64,000 nucleotides of DNA from Microbacterium sp. Root553 (GCF_001426995.1 NZ_LMFY01000001.1:1798496-1862495); one strand, 5' to 3'. Shown: positions 33,753 to 43,642, counted from the first letter of the stretch. Notes: a model not told the origin generated them from the letters alone. Translations and numbers: made by a program.

Positions 33753-34478
33753 TCAGGCTCCCAGGGACGGCGACAGCGGGCCGAGGGCGATGAGCAGACA
33801 CGCCGCCCAGTGGCAGAGGAACGCGAGCACGGTGCACACGTGGAAGATCTCGTGGAAGCCGAAGTGGCCGGGCCAGGGGTTCGGCTTCTTCAGGGCGTAG
33901 ACGATCGCGCCGCCCGTGTACAGCAGTCCGCCGATGATGACCAGCACCATCATCGTCGCGTTCGCCGTGAACAGGTCGACCATGAACATCACCGCGGCCC
34001 AGCCCATGAGCAGGTAGAGCGCGACGTAGAGCCAGCGCGGCGCATTGATCCAGAACACGCGGAACAGGATGCCCACCACGGTGCCGCCCCACACGAGGGC
34101 GAGCAGCAGAGCGCCCTTCCCCGGAGGGAGCGCGAGCACGGCCAGGGGCGTGTACGTGCCGGCGATCAGCAGGAAGATGTTGGCGTGGTCGATGCGCTTG
34201 AGCGTGATCTTGACCTTGGGGCTCCAGTCGAAGCGGTGGTACAGCGCGGAGTTTCCGAACAGCAGCATCGACGTCACCATGAACACCGCCGCAGCCCACT
34301 TGGCGGCCCCGCCCTGAGCCACCGCGATCAGCACGATGCCCGCCACGATGGCGACGGGGAACGTGGCCGCGTGGATCCACCCTCGCCAGGTCGGTCTGAT
34401 CTCGACCGCGGAGTCGTGCGCCGCCTCCTCGAGGAGCGGCAGCTGGGGGAGGTCGGGTGCCGAGTCGGGAGTGCTCAC
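33753..34478 (-). CDS. hemolysin III/TrhA family membrane protein (PAQR superfamily)
   Basis: A 241-residue seven-helix membrane protein. Family metal-site residues are visible: His and Ser in FGNSALYHRFDWSP, RIDHANIFLLIAGTYTPL, and the C-terminal FHEIFHVCTVLAFLCHWAA. TrhA proteins regulate membrane energetics and fluidity; the hemolysin name is historical. GTG 34478 has TAGAGT exactly 6 nt upstream, leaderless type. Divergent from uppS. Confidence 0.93.
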   Translation of the reverse strand: MSTPDSAPDLPQLPLLEEAAHDSAVEIRPTWRGWIHAATFPVAIVAGIVLIAVAQGGAAKWAAAVFMVTSMLLFGNSALYHRFDWSPKVKITLKRIDHANIFLLIAGTYTPLAVLALPPGKGALLLALVWGGTVVGILFRVFWINAPRWLYVALYLLMGWAAVMFMVDLFTANATMMVLVIIGGLLYTGGAIVYALKKPNPWPGHFGFHEIFHVCTVLAFLCHWAACLLIALGPLSPSLGA

Positions 34479-34567
34479 GGCCCCACTCTATTGCGGCGGG
34501 CATTCCGCGAACCGTACATATCCGGTGCTGCTGCTCTCTCACACGTGCCCCGCACAGTCGGGCACGA

Positions 34568-34573
34568 TAGCGT
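34568..34573 (+). promoter_or_regulatory. -10 box deciding the uppS start
   Basis: TAGCGT ends exactly 6 nt before the GTG at 34580. The apparent GGAGG at 34576-34580 overlaps that GTG and cannot serve as its ribosome site, so a leaderless transcript starting at GTG 34580 explains the layout best. Confidence 0.5.
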
Positions 34574-34579
34574 AGGGAG

Positions 34580-35362
34580 GTGATGTCACGCGACGGCCAG
34601 GGGCGAGGCCCGCTGTACCGGCTGTACACCAGCCGGCTGCGCCGCCATCTCGACCCGTCGTCCGTGCCGCACCACGTCGCCATGATGATCGACGGCAACC
34701 GGCGCTGGGCTCGTCAGCTCGGTTACGCGACGCCCGCGGAGGGGCACCGCGCAGGCGCGGCGAAGATGCGCGAGTTCCTCGCCTGGTGCGACGAGCTCGG
34801 CATCCGGGTGGTGTCGCTGTACCTGCTGTCGAGCGACAACCTGCGCAAGCGCGACTCCGCCGAACTCGCCGATCTCATCGAGATCATCGCGGAACTCGCC
34901 GAAGCCGTGTCGGAGGAGCCGAACTGGCGTGTCAAGCACGTCGGCCGCTCCGACATCCTTCCTCCGGAGCTGGCCAGGGTGCTCGATGACGCCGAACAGC
35001 GCACGCGCGATCACACCGGTCTGCACGTGAACCTCGCCGTCGGCTACGGCGGGCGCAACGAGATCGTCGACGCCGTGCGCAGCATCGTGACGTCGCACCA
35101 GGCGTCCGGCGGCACGATCGAGGATCTCGCAGCCCACCTGACGCCCGAGATGATCGGCGAGCACCTCTACACCGGGGGTCAGCCCGACCCCGATCTGGTG
35201 ATCCGCACGAGCGGCGAGCAGCGACTCAGCGACTTCCTGCTGTGGCAGAGCGCGCACAGCGAGTTCTATTTCGTCGAGGCGCTCGGGCCGGATCTGCGCC
35301 AGGTCGACTTCCTGCGGGCGATCCGCGACTTCGCCGACCGCGACCGACGTTTCGGCCGCTGA
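34580..35362 (+). CDS. uppS: isoprenyl (polyprenyl diphosphate) synthase, cis-type
   Basis: A 260-residue cis-prenyltransferase making the undecaprenyl/decaprenyl-type carrier lipid for cell-wall synthesis. The substrate-binding motif is HHVAMMIDGNRRWARQLGY with catalytic Asp in MDG/IDG, and the C-terminal motif PDPDLVIRTSGEQRLSDFLLWQSAHSEFYF is diagnostic. GTG 34580 is followed directly by ATG 34583; the promoter spacing favours the GTG. Two Z-synthases are common in actinobacteria, so chain length cannot be told. Confidence 0.95.
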   Translation: MMSRDGQGRGPLYRLYTSRLRRHLDPSSVPHHVAMMIDGNRRWARQLGYATPAEGHRAGAAKMREFLAWCDELGIRVVSLYLLSSDNLRKRDSAELADLIEIIAELAEAVSEEPNWRVKHVGRSDILPPELARVLDDAEQRTRDHTGLHVNLAVGYGGRNEIVDAVRSIVTSHQASGGTIEDLAAHLTPEMIGEHLYTGGQPDPDLVIRTSGEQRLSDFLLWQSAHSEFYFVEALGPDLRQVDFLRAIRDFADRDRRFGR

Positions 35363-35595
35363 ACCCGTGGAGCCGTCGCTCGCGCGACGCACGGCCCGGG
35401 TCCTGCCCCTGCGACACGAACCGTTAATCAACGCGTAACGAATCCGCGGTGTGTCGGATCGGGCGAATGTCGGCACCTGGACGTAGCTTCTAGGCATCGG
35501 GCAAGGCGCCCGTCGGGTCGACCTCAGGTCTACGACTCGTGACCCCCTGGTCGACTCGTTCGAACTACCGGGAATGCCCGGGTCGGGAGTGGGTC

Positions 35596-36978
35596 GTGAC
35601 CTCACGTACAGCGCAGCAGTCCGCAAGCACCGCGCAGCAGTCCACCCGTAAGTCCACGTCACGGGCAGGGGGAGCCGATCCGGATCAAGATCTGCGCACC
35701 TACGTCCTCGACACGTCGGTCCTGCTGAGCGATCCGCAGGCGTTCTTCCGATTCGCCGAGCACTCGGTCGTGCTCCCCGTCGTGGTCATCACGGAGCTCG
35801 AGGGCAAGCGTCACGACCCGGAGATCGGCTACTTCGCTCGGCAGGCGCTTCGCCACCTCGACGATCTGCGGGTCGAGCACGGACGTCTGGACTTCCCGGT
35901 CGAGGTCGGCGAAGGGGGCACGCTCCGCGTCGAGCTGGCGAACACCGACGCCTCGGTGCTGCCCGCCGGCATCCGCCTGAGCGACAACGACACGCGGATC
36001 CTGTCCGTGGCCATGCACCTCGCCCAGGACGGGCAGGATGTCACGATCGTCTCGAAGGATCTCCCGATGCGCGTCAAGGCGGCGTCGCTCGGCCTGCGGG
36101 CCGAGGAGTACCTGGCCGAGCAGGCGGTGGACTCGGGGTGGACGGGCATCACGACCCTCGATCTCTCCGGTGACGAGATCAGCGACCTCTACGAGAGCGA
36201 GGTCGGGATCAGCGAGGATGCCCGGGGTCTGCCGGTCAACACCGGGCTCATCATCCACTCCGAGCGTGGATCCGCCCTCGGCAGGGTCACGGGCGACGGC
36301 GAGTACCGCCTCGTGCGGGGCGACCGCGACGTGTTCGGGATGCACGGCCGTTCCGCCGAGCAGCGCATCGCGATCGACCTCCTGACGGATCCCGATGTGG
36401 GCATCGTCTCGCTGGGCGGTCGCGCGGGAACGGGCAAGTCGGCGCTCGCCCTCTGCGCCGGGCTCGAGGCGGTTCTCGAGCGGCAGCAGCAGAAGAAGAT
36501 CATCGTCTTCCGTCCGCTGTTCGCGGTGGGCGGTCAGGAGCTCGGCTACCTGCCCGGCGACCAGGGCGAGAAGATGGGGCCGTGGGGCCAGGCCGTGTTC
36601 GACACTCTCGGATCGGTCGTCTCCGGCAACGTGGTCGAAGAGGTCATCGAGCGCGGTCTTCTCGAGGTTCTGCCGCTCACGCACATCCGCGGACGCTCCC
36701 TGCACGACGCGTTCGTGATCGTCGATGAGGCCCAGTCGCTCGAGCGCAATGTGCTGCTGACGGTGCTCAGCCGCATGGGGCAGAACTCGCGGGTCATCCT
36801 CACCCACGACGTGGGCCAGCGGGACAACCTCCGCGTCGGTCGTCACGACGGCATCGCGAGTGTGATCGAGACGCTCAAGGGCCACGACCTGTTCGCGCAC
36901 GTCACGCTGATGCGCTCGGAGCGGTCGGCGATCGCGGCGCTGGTCACGGAACTGCTGGAGGGCAGCGAGCTCAGCTGA
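35596..36978 (+). CDS. PhoH-family ATPase with N-terminal PIN domain
   Basis: A 460-residue PhoH2-type protein. After a Ser/Thr/Gln-rich leader, the PIN RNase domain begins [22 protein letters not shown] with conserved Asp, then ELEGKRHD and [10 protein letters not shown]. The ATPase domain has Walker [13 protein letters not shown] (about residue 280) and Walker [12 protein letters not shown]. Such proteins are toxin-like RNA helicase/nucleases conserved in actinobacteria. GTG 35596 follows GGGAGTGGGTC. The 230-bp leader holds small hairpins (e.g. CCGGG-AATG-CCCGG at 35571). Confidence 0.92.
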   Translation: MTSRTAQQSASTAQQSTRKSTSRAGGADPDQDLRTYVLDTSVLLSDPQAFFRFAEHSVVLPVVVITELEGKRHDPEIGYFARQALRHLDDLRVEHGRLDFPVEVGEGGTLRVELANTDASVLPAGIRLSDNDTRILSVAMHLAQDGQDVTIVSKDLPMRVKAASLGLRAEEYLAEQAVDSGWTGITTLDLSGDEISDLYESEVGISEDARGLPVNTGLIIHSERGSALGRVTGDGEYRLVRGDRDVFGMHGRSAEQRIAIDLLTDPDVGIVSLGGRAGTGKSALALCAGLEAVLERQQQKKIIVFRPLFAVGGQELGYLPGDQGEKMGPWGQAVFDTLGSVVSGNVVEEVIERGLLEVLPLTHIRGRSLHDAFVIVDEAQSLERNVLLTVLSRMGQNSRVILTHDVGQRDNLRVGRHDGIASVIETLKGHDLFAHVTLMRSERSAIAALVTELLEGSELS

Positions 36979-36980
36979 CC

Positions 36981-37017
36981 ACGGGACCCGGGGCCCGTCC
37001 CGGGCCCCGGGTCCCGT
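36981..37017. terminator. 17-bp perfect hairpin after phoH
   Basis: ACGGGACCCGGGGCCCG-TCC-CGGGCCCCGGGTCCCGT immediately after the phoH stop. Standard strong terminator; it is followed 13 bp later by a second, unrelated palindrome (37031-37107). Confidence 0.85.
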
Positions 37018-37030
37018 CAGGGTCTGTGCC

Positions 37031-37107
37031 ATTTTGGGGGCCGACACGCCAGATCTCGGACGTTCCGGTGCGATCGGAACGAGAAGTGGCGTGTCGGCCC
37101 CCAAAAT
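37031..37107. repeat. nested palindrome A, 77 bp, downstream flank of the DUF559 gene
   Basis: Perfect 21-bp outer arms (37031-37051 and 37087-37107) contain GGGGGCCGACACGCCA. The 35-nt centre has an inner stem CGTTCCG...CGGAACG. The element ends 3 bp from the DUF559 stop codon. The same 16-bp core occurs again, in the same nested arrangement, at 38060-38128. Confidence 0.85.
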
Positions 37108-37110
37108 TTG

Positions 37111-37944
37111 TCATGCGTGGTCGTGCTCGCGGGTGACGGCGCCGAGGATGGCAGCCTGCACGGTCGGCCAGGAATGGATGACCTGGGCATAGCTGAAGCG
37201 CAGCGTCTCGTATCCGACAGCGGATGCGGCGGCGTCCCGCATCAGATCATGGTGTCTCCTCGCGCCGGTGTGGTTCTCCTGCCCGTCGACCTCGATGATC
37301 AGACGGTCTCCGACGACGAAGTCGACACGTCCGACCCCTCTGATGTCCACTTGGCACGCGAGCACGAACCCGAGGAGATGAAGCCGGAATCGCAGCAACG
37401 ATTCGAGTCCGCTCTGTGCGTCGGAGCGAGCGAGATCGACCAGCCAGCGCGCGTAAGACGGGATCGACCGACGCATCCGCTGCAGGGCGGAGCGACTGAC
37501 GCGGCGGAGGTTGAGGGCGGACTCCAGCGATGCGAAGAACGCCTCATCGCCTTGACAGTTGTGTAGCTGGATGAGCGCGGTCTCGATGTCGACGAGACCG
37601 AGCGGAACGTCTCCGCGGAAGTAGTGGCTGACGCATCGGCATCCTCCGTGCTCCAGCCGGCGCCCGCGCCGGCCGATCCATACGTGCGGCCGCGTGCCGT
37701 CGTCGAGCACCCAGATGCCGTGCGCGCGCAGAGCCGAGGTGCAGGCGAGGGCGCCGCCGTGCAGCGCGGCCTCGCGAACGTCGCTTCGTACCGAGATCGC
37801 TGCGAAGAGTCCTGGACGCACGCGTTGGATCTCTCCGCGTCTCGTGGCCTGGGAGAGGCGTTGACGGGTGACGCCGAAGCTCTGCAGCGTGGTCCCTCGC
37901 GCGATCCCGCCGAGGGTGGTGAGGACGTCGTGGGGCGAGAGCAT
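37111..37944 (-). CDS. AbiEi-like wHTH fused to DUF559 (Vsr-like) endonuclease domain
   Basis: A 277-residue protein. Residues 1-50 form an AbiEi-type N-terminal winged helix (MLSPHDVLTTLGGIARGTTLQSFGVTRQRLSQATRRGEIQRVRPGLF). The middle has an AbiEi-like helical region (CTSALRAHGIWVLDD). The C-terminal 100 residues form a DUF559 domain of the restriction-endonuclease fold (VDFVVGDRLIIEVDGQENHTG...RRHHDLMRDAAASAVGYETLRFSYAQV), where Asp, Glu-Val-Asp and Gln/His are the active-site pattern. ATG 37944 has GACACT 6 nt upstream. Both flanks carry related nested palindromes. Members are often multi-copy in Microbacteriaceae; function unknown. Confidence 0.85.
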   Translation of the reverse strand: MLSPHDVLTTLGGIARGTTLQSFGVTRQRLSQATRRGEIQRVRPGLFAAISVRSDVREAALHGGALACTSALRAHGIWVLDDGTRPHVWIGRRGRRLEHGGCRCVSHYFRGDVPLGLVDIETALIQLHNCQGDEAFFASLESALNLRRVSRSALQRMRRSIPSYARWLVDLARSDAQSGLESLLRFRLHLLGFVLACQVDIRGVGRVDFVVGDRLIIEVDGQENHTGARRHHDLMRDAAASAVGYETLRFSYAQVIHSWPTVQAAILGAVTREHDHA

Positions 37945-38059
37945 CGACCCAGTGTCGCGGGGTCGCCGCGCAGCGGCATCCGGGCCGGCCGTCCGCGCCG
38001 GCATCCGGGGAGAACTCGCAGAATCTCAGGTCTGGGGAGAGCAGGTGGGGTGCACCAAA

Positions 38060-38128
38060 CGGGGGCCGACACGCCAGATGTCCAACCGCATCGTGTGTTG
38101 CGGCTGTGATCTGGCGTGTCGGCCCCCG
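38060..38128. repeat. nested palindrome B, 69 bp, upstream flank of the DUF559 gene
   Basis: Perfect 20-bp arms (38060-38079 and 38109-38128) share GGGGGCCGACACGCCA with palindrome A. The 29-nt centre has an inner stem CCGCA...TGCGG of different sequence. It lies about 115 bp upstream of the DUF559 start codon. No gene is seen in 37945-38215. Confidence 0.85.
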
Positions 38129-38180
38129 AAAGGGGAGAGCCGCCCCCGAAGTGGGAGAGCGGCCCCCGAAGGGGGAGAGC
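38121..38180. repeat. three tandem 20-bp repeats
   Basis: Units at 38121, 38141 and 38161 of type GGCCCCCGAAGGGGGAGAGC, with one to three differences. The first begins inside the right arm of palindrome B, so the array looks like slippage or duplication from the palindrome's edge toward fumC. Confidence 0.75.
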
Positions 38181-38215
38181 CGAGCCGGAGTTCCCGGGGC
38201 GTCAGCGGGAGACGA

Positions 38216-39625
38216 TCACCCGGGGTGGGTCATCGAGAGCAGGTCGAGCTTCTCGTCGAGCTGCTCGATCGTCAGGTCGCCGCGCTCGACATAGCCGAGG
38301 TCGATCACCGCGTCGCGCACCGTGATGCCCTGGGCCACGGCGTGCTTGGCGATCTTCGCCGCCGCCTCGTAGCCGATCAGCTTGTTGAGCGGGGTGACGA
38401 TCGACGGGCTCATGCCGGCGAACGCGGCGGCGCGGTCGAGGTTCGCCTGCAGGCCGTCGACGGTCTTGTCGGCGAGCACGCGCGAGGCATTGGCGAGTAG
38501 ACGGATGGACTCCAGGACTGCGGTGCCCATGACGGGGATCGCGACGTTGAGCTCGAAGGATCCGGATGCTCCGGCCCAGGCGACCGTCGCGTCGTTGCCG
38601 ATCACGCGTGCGCACACCATGAGCACCGCCTCGGGGACGACCGGGTTCACCTTGCCGGGCATGATCGACGACCCGGGCTGCAGGTCGGGGATGTGCAGCT
38701 CGCCGAGACCCGTGTTCGGGCCGGATCCCATCCAGCGCAGGTCATTGTTGATCTTCGTGAGCGACACCGCGATGGTGCGCAGCGCGCCGGAGGCCTCGAC
38801 GAGACCGTCGCGGTTGGCCTGAGCCTCGAAGTGGTCCTTCGCCTCGGTGATGGGCAGTTCGGTCTCGGCCGCGAGCAGCTCGATGACCTTCTGCGGGAAC
38901 CCGAGCGGGGTGTTGATGCCGGTTCCGGTCGCCGTACCGCCGAGGGGCACCTCGGCGACGCGCGGGAGGGCCGACTGCACGCGCTCGATGCCCAGGCGCA
39001 TCTGACGTGCGTAGCCGCCGAACTCCTGGCCGAGAGTGACCGGCGTCGCATCCATGAGGTGCGTGCGGCCGGACTTGACGGCGTCCTTCCACAGCTCCGC
39101 CTTGGCCTCGAAGGCCACGGCGAGGTGGTCGAGCGCGGGGATGAGGGTGTCGATGAGCGCCTGCGTCACGGCGATGTGCACGGAGGTCGGGAACACGTCG
39201 TTCGACGACTGCGAGGCGTTCACGTGGTCGTTGGGGTGCACGTCGGCGCCGAGGATGCGGGTCGCGAGCGTCGCGAGCACCTCGTTCATGTTCATGTTCG
39301 ACGACGTGCCCGACCCCGTCTGGTAGGTGTCGACGGGGAACTCGGCGTCGTGCGCGCCGGTGGCGACCTGGTCGGCGGCCTGCGCGATGGCGTCGGCGAT
39401 CGCACCGTCGAGGGTGCCGAGCTGCTTGTTGGCGAGCGCCGCAGCCTTCTTGATGCGCGCGAGGGCGGCGATCTGCGTCGACTCGAGGCCCTTGCCGGAG
39501 ATCGGGAAGTTCTCCACGGCGCGCTGCGTCTGCGCACCGTACAGGGCGTTGACGGGCACCCGTACCTCACCCATGGTGTCGTGCTCGATGCGGTATTCCT
39601 GCGCTCCGCTGTGCTGGTCGGTCAT
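38216..39625 (-). CDS. fumC: class II fumarate hydratase
   Basis: A 469-residue TCA-cycle enzyme interconverting fumarate and malate, iron-independent. Family signatures: [31 protein letters not shown], the Thr-His region [17 protein letters not shown], and the fumarate lyase signature [11 protein letters not shown]. Length and architecture are normal. ATG 39625 overlaps the carbonic anhydrase stop (ATGA). It ends the leftward xseB-DUF4245-CA-fumC operon. Confidence 0.97.
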   Translation of the reverse strand: MTDQHSGAQEYRIEHDTMGEVRVPVNALYGAQTQRAVENFPISGKGLESTQIAALARIKKAAALANKQLGTLDGAIADAIAQAADQVATGAHDAEFPVDTYQTGSGTSSNMNMNEVLATLATRILGADVHPNDHVNASQSSNDVFPTSVHIAVTQALIDTLIPALDHLAVAFEAKAELWKDAVKSGRTHLMDATPVTLGQEFGGYARQMRLGIERVQSALPRVAEVPLGGTATGTGINTPLGFPQKVIELLAAETELPITEAKDHFEAQANRDGLVEASGALRTIAVSLTKINNDLRWMGSGPNTGLGELHIPDLQPGSSIMPGKVNPVVPEAVLMVCARVIGNDATVAWAGASGSFELNVAIPVMGTAVLESIRLLANASRVLADKTVDGLQANLDRAAAFAGMSPSIVTPLNKLIGYEAAAKIAKHAVAQGITVRDAVIDLGYVERGDLTIEQLDEKLDLLSMTHPG

Positions 39626-40296
39626 TCCGAACCCTCCTTGGTTGCGGGGTCGTGCCCCTCGGTGTCGATCCCGACCGTGATGATGGGCACCGCGGTGCCC
39701 TCGGCCAGGCGGTAATTGGCGCCGACGATGCCCAGACGGCCCTCGGCGACGGCCTGGGAGATCACCTCGGACGACTGCAGCAGATCGCTGACGGTGTTGC
39801 GGAGGTGCTCCTCGCCGACGAGATCGGCGTCGATCTCGTCGACGGTGCTCCCGCCGTTCTCGACCAGCACCTTGCGCGCGGCCGGGACGATCGGGGCGAT
39901 GAGCTTCCAGATGTGCGGGGGCAGGGGAGCGGCGTCGATCGCGGTCCCGTCGATCGCGGCGCGGACCGCACCGCACGAGTCGTGGGCGAGCACGACGATC
40001 AGCGGCACCTCCAGAACGGCCACGGCGTATTCGAGACTCGCGACGATCGACTCTCCGATCACCTGTCCGGCGTTGCGTACCACGAACAGGTCGCCCAGTC
40101 CGAGGTCGAAGATGATCTCGGCGGCCAGGCGCGAGTCCGAGCATCCGAAAAGCGTGGCGACCGGATGCTGCGCCGCGGCCAGGTGCCGGCGGCGGGCGAC
40201 GTCCTGGTTCGGGTGCTGGGGAGCGTCGTCGACGAAGCGTCGGTTGCCCTCCTGCATCTGGGTCCAGGCGGCGGTGGGCGTGAGCGCGTGGGTCAT
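39622..40296 (-). CDS. beta-carbonic anhydrase
   Basis: A 224-residue zinc enzyme hydrating CO2. Zn ligands and catalytic Asp are visible: CSDSR (Cys, Asp-Arg dyad) about residue 51, and HDSCGAV (His and Cys) about residue 104, with RNAGQVI between. Probably cytoplasmic; no signal peptide. Translationally coupled on both sides (ATGA). The fumC partnership is a conserved order in this group rather than a known pathway link. Confidence 0.95.
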   Translation of the reverse strand: MTHALTPTAAWTQMQEGNRRFVDDAPQHPNQDVARRRHLAAAQHPVATLFGCSDSRLAAEIIFDLGLGDLFVVRNAGQVIGESIVASLEYAVAVLEVPLIVVLAHDSCGAVRAAIDGTAIDAAPLPPHIWKLIAPIVPAARKVLVENGGSTVDEIDADLVGEEHLRNTVSDLLQSSEVISQAVAEGRLGIVGANYRLAEGTAVPIITVGIDTEGHDPATKEGSE

Positions 40297-40937
40297 GAGG
40301 TCTCCGAGAGATCGCGGATCTGGGGGACGAGGGACTCGGCCAGCTCGGCGGTCGAATCAGCCGAGCGGGAACCGTAGAGCAGCACGTAGTCGTCTCCGGC
40401 CTGGGTGCCGATCGCGTAGGTGATGTTCTGCTTCGCACCGGCGTCGCCGAGGGGGTAGACGTCCCACTCCAGGCCGCCGATCGAGATCGTGTCGGTGGCG
40501 GCCGTGCCGTTGAGTCGCTGCGGCGCCCACGAGGAGTCGGCGTCGAACGCCTGCGCGAACTTGATGAAGCCGCGCTCGTTCTGCGCGGACGGGGCCAGGG
40601 TGACATCCCATACCGCGGTCGCGCCGCTGGTGAGGCCTGCGGCATTGACGCGCCAGAAGCCGTCGAGATCCGGCACGATCACGGCGCTGTCCACGGTGGA
40701 CTCGACATCGGCCGCGATGCCGACCATGTCGATGGTCCTGGTGGTCGCGGGCTCGCCTCGGGGAACGGCGAACACGATCACGGCGACGATGGCGAGGGTG
40801 GCGATCAGCGCCGCGACAAGGCTGCGCACCGTCTGGCTTGACCGGTAGGCCTTGCTCGAGGCGGCCTTGCGTGCGGCGGTCTCGGCCGGGGTCTCGGGGC
40901 GTCCGAGCTCGGCGACGATCGGTGCGGGCTTGTTCAC
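40293..40937 (-). CDS. DUF4245 protein, membrane-anchored
   Basis: A 214-residue actinobacterial protein. Cytoplasmic N-terminus, one membrane helix ([20 protein letters not shown], about residues 40-60), then an extracytoplasmic domain with the DUF4245 pattern ([22 protein letters not shown]...GFIKFAQAF...[18 protein letters not shown]). GTG 40937 overlaps the xseB stop (GTGA). Commonly found beside xseB; function unknown. Confidence 0.9.
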   Translation of the reverse strand: MNKPAPIVAELGRPETPAETAARKAASSKAYRSSQTVRSLVAALIATLAIVAVIVFAVPRGEPATTRTIDMVGIAADVESTVDSAVIVPDLDGFWRVNAAGLTSGATAVWDVTLAPSAQNERGFIKFAQAFDADSSWAPQRLNGTAATDTISIGGLEWDVYPLGDAGAKQNITYAIGTQAGDDYVLLYGSRSADSTAELAESLVPQIRDLSETS

Positions 40938-41182
40938 GATGCGTCCTCGCCGGACGGGGCGGCGGAGTCGGATGCCTCGGTGCGGGCGGCCTCGAGCCGG
41001 CGCTTCGCGCCGAGCAGCCATTCCTCGCAGCGCGCGGCGAGCGACTCGCCTCGCTCCCAGAGGGCGAGGGACTGCTCGAGGGTGGGAGCGCCCTGTTCGA
41101 GTTCGGAGACGACCCTCACGAGCTCATCGCGAGCGGCCTCGAACGACAGGGTGTCCACAGGGGTGTCGTTCAGCGCAGTCAC
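40934..41182 (-). CDS. xseB: exodeoxyribonuclease VII small subunit
   Basis: An 82-residue protein with the family core [45 protein letters not shown]. It assembles with XseA in the single-strand exonuclease. GTG 41182 has TAGGAT exactly 6 nt upstream, leaderless type, so it can be expressed apart from xseA (31 bp upstream). Stop overlaps the DUF4245 start. Confidence 0.95.
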   Translation of the reverse strand: MTALNDTPVDTLSFEAARDELVRVVSELEQGAPTLEQSLALWERGESLAARCEEWLLGAKRRLEAARTEASDSAAPSGEDAS

Positions 41183-41213
41183 CCCTTCATCCTACGCCGT
41201 GCGCGGGGATCGC

Positions 41214-42506
41214 TCATTCGGCGGAGGGTGCCGATGCCTCGTCGATCTCGCCTTCGGAACGGGCGGCGACGGAGCCGCGGTCGACGGTGATGGTCAGGGC
41301 GCTGCCGGCCGGCGCATCCGCGGCGTCGCGCAGGATCAGACCGCCCTCCAGATGGGCGATCGCGTAGCCGCGTGCGAGAGTGGCGGCCGGCGAGAGGGCG
41401 CGCAGCGACGCCCGCAGCTCGCTGGTCGCCCGCCCGGCGGAGTCCAGGCGCCGCGTGATCGTGTCGCGCCCTCGCGAGAGCAGCAGCCACACGTCCTGCG
41501 AGCGGGAGTCGATGATGGGATCGGGGGAGCGCAGCGCCGGGCGGGAGCGCAGCTGCTCGAGCTGGGCGATGTCGTGCGACAGCCGCTGCGTCAGCCGGCT
41601 CGTCGCCCGCGAGCGCAACTGGGCGATCAGCGCACGCTGCTCGCTGACATCCGGCACGACCCGCTTCGCGGCGTCGGTGGGCGTCGATGCCCGGAGGTCG
41701 GCGACATCGTCGAGCAGAGGGTGGTCGTTCTCATGCCCGATAGCGCTGACGACGGGGGTGGATGCCGCGGCCACGGCGCGCACCAGGCGCTCGTCGCTGA
41801 ATCCGAGCAGGGTCTGCGGGTCGCCGCCACCGCGGGCGATGACGATCACATCGACGTCGGGATCGGCATCGAGCCGAGCGAGCGCGGCGAGGGTCTCGGG
41901 CACGCAGCGATCGCCCTGCACCGCCGCGTACTCGGTGCGGAACCGGACCTGCGGCCACCGCAGCTCCGCATTGCGGTGCACGTCCTTCTCCGCGTCGGAC
42001 TTCTCGCCCGTGATCAGCCCGATCACGTGCGGGAGGAAGGGCAGCCGCTTCTTGCGGGCCTGATCGAACAGGCCCTCCTGGCGCAGCTGCAGCCGCAGCT
42101 TCTCCAGACGCTCGAGCTGGTCTCCCAGTCCCACGTGCTTCATGGCGGAGACCGCGAAGCTGAAGTCGCCCGCCTTCACGAAGTAGTCCGCTTTGACCGC
42201 CGCGACGACGTGATCACCGACAGCGAGGTCCCCGGGGATCCGGGGGCGCACGCTCGACCAGATCCGGATCGAGATCTGAGCATCCGAGCGGGTGTCCTTG
42301 AGGCGGGCGAAGATGTTGCCGCCTCGCACGTTCCACGACGTGATCTCGCCCTCGACCCACACGGTGTTCCAGCGCGCGATGAAGTCGCGGATCGTGCCGT
42401 TGAGCCGGGCGACCGAGGTCGGGGCGTCCGCCGTCGAGTCGCGCGGAGCGACCGCATCCGCCGGGGGAGTCTCACCCGGGCCCGTGGACGCTTCGAAGAC
42501 CGTCAT
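41214..42506 (-). CDS. xseA: exodeoxyribonuclease VII large subunit
   Basis: A 430-residue catalytic subunit. N-terminal OB fold (VWVEGEITSWNVRGGNIFARLKDTRSDAQISIRIW) and catalytic region with LPHVIGLITGEKSDAEKDV, VIVIARGGGDPQTLLGFSDERLVRAVAAASTPVVSAIGHENDHPLLDDVADLRASTPTDAA. The C-terminal helices pair with XseB. The N-terminal 25 residues are Pro/Ala-rich. Normal length. Divergent from ispH. Confidence 0.95.
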   Translation of the reverse strand: MTVFEASTGPGETPPADAVAPRDSTADAPTSVARLNGTIRDFIARWNTVWVEGEITSWNVRGGNIFARLKDTRSDAQISIRIWSSVRPRIPGDLAVGDHVVAAVKADYFVKAGDFSFAVSAMKHVGLGDQLERLEKLRLQLRQEGLFDQARKKRLPFLPHVIGLITGEKSDAEKDVHRNAELRWPQVRFRTEYAAVQGDRCVPETLAALARLDADPDVDVIVIARGGGDPQTLLGFSDERLVRAVAAASTPVVSAIGHENDHPLLDDVADLRASTPTDAAKRVVPDVSEQRALIAQLRSRATSRLTQRLSHDIAQLEQLRSRPALRSPDPIIDSRSQDVWLLLSRGRDTITRRLDSAGRATSELRASLRALSPAATLARGYAIAHLEGGLILRDAADAPAGSALTITVDRGSVAARSEGEIDEASAPSAE

Positions 42507-42548
42507 CCGCTCAGTGCACCTTCCCGCTCCTGCTCAGGTTCTCGGCGG

Positions 42549-42554
42549 TAGAAT
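42549..42554 (+). promoter_or_regulatory. -10 box of ispH, leaderless
   Basis: TAGAAT ends exactly 6 nt before the GTG at 42561, with no Shine-Dalgarno. One of the cleanest leaderless promoters in the window. Confidence 0.6.
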
Positions 42555-42560
42555 TGGTGT

Positions 42561-43640
42561 GTGACCTCGACTGCCGTTCATCTGCCCCTTCCGCGCGTTC
42601 CACGAGTACGTGGGGCGGCGGGGCGGCTTCAGGATAACCCGGTGGCGGGCAACAAGCGTGTTCTGCTCGCCGCTCCTCGCGGGTACTGCGCCGGCGTCGA
42701 CCGCGCGGTGGTCGCCGTCGAGAAGGCTCTGGAGCGCTATGGAGCCCCCGTGTACGTGCGCAAGCAGATCGTGCACAACATCCACGTGGTGACCGAGCTC
42801 GAGGACAAGGGTGCGATCTTCGTCGAGGAGGTCGATGAGGTTCCCGAGGGCGCTCACGTCGTCTTCAGCGCCCATGGGGTCTCGCCCGCGGTCGTCGATG
42901 CCGCATCCGACCGTGGACTGCATGCCATCGATGCGACCTGCCCCCTGGTCACGAAGGTGCACCGCGAGGCCGTGCGCTTCGCACGCGACGATTTCGAGAT
43001 CCTGCTCATCGGCCATGAGGGCCATGAGGAGGTCGAGGGCACGGCGGGCGAGGCGCCCGAGCATGTCACGATCGTGAACTCGCCAGACGAGGCCGACACG
43101 GTCCAGGTGAAGGACCCGTCGAAGGTCGTGTGGCTCTCGCAGACCACTCTGTCGGTCGACGAGACCATGGAGACGGTCAACCGTCTGCGCGCCCGCTTCC
43201 CCGAGATGCACAATCCCCCGTCCGACGACATCTGCTACGCGACGCAGAACCGCCAGGTCGCGATCAAGAAGGTCGCGGCGAACGCCGATCTCGTGATCGT
43301 CGTCGGATCGTCGAACTCCTCGAACTCGGTGCGACTGGTCGAGGTAGCCCTCGAGTACGGAGCGAAGGCCGCCTACCGGGTGGACTACGCCGAAGAGGTC
43401 AAGCAGGAGTGGCTCGACGGCGTCGCCACGGTGGGCGTCACCAGCGGCGCCTCGGTCCCCGAGGTTCTCGTGCGCGAGGTGCTCGACGCGCTCGACGGCG
43501 CGGGCTACCGCGATGTCGAAGAGGTCAAGACGGCGGAGGAGGACCTCATGTTCTCGCTGCCGAAGGAACTGCGACAGGACGCCTCCGGCCAGCGCGACGC
43601 TCGTGCGTTGGGTGGACGCGCTTCCGGCGGAGGCGCCTGA
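42561..43640 (+). CDS. ispH: 4-hydroxy-3-methylbut-2-enyl diphosphate reductase
   Basis: A 359-residue iron-sulfur enzyme, last step of the MEP isoprenoid pathway making IPP and DMAPP. The three cluster Cys are in [23 protein letters not shown] and [11 protein letters not shown]. His motifs HGVSP and IGHEGHEE and the [10 protein letters not shown] phosphate loop are present. It has about 28 extra residues at the N-terminus relative to short homologues, kept by the leaderless GTG. The pathway links with uppS in the same window. Confidence 0.97.
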   Translation: MTSTAVHLPLPRVPRVRGAAGRLQDNPVAGNKRVLLAAPRGYCAGVDRAVVAVEKALERYGAPVYVRKQIVHNIHVVTELEDKGAIFVEEVDEVPEGAHVVFSAHGVSPAVVDAASDRGLHAIDATCPLVTKVHREAVRFARDDFEILLIGHEGHEEVEGTAGEAPEHVTIVNSPDEADTVQVKDPSKVVWLSQTTLSVDETMETVNRLRARFPEMHNPPSDDICYATQNRQVAIKKVAANADLVIVVGSSNSSNSVRLVEVALEYGAKAAYRVDYAEEVKQEWLDGVATVGVTSGASVPEVLVREVLDALDGAGYRDVEEVKTAEEDLMFSLPKELRQDASGQRDARALGGRASGGGA

Positions 43641-43642
43641 CG

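Noticed and set aside
34583..35362. uppS starting at ATG 34583 with GGAGG as ribosome site
   Set aside because: GGAGG would be only 2 nt from the ATG, too close. The -10 box spacing fits the GTG at 34580, 6 nt from TAGCGT.
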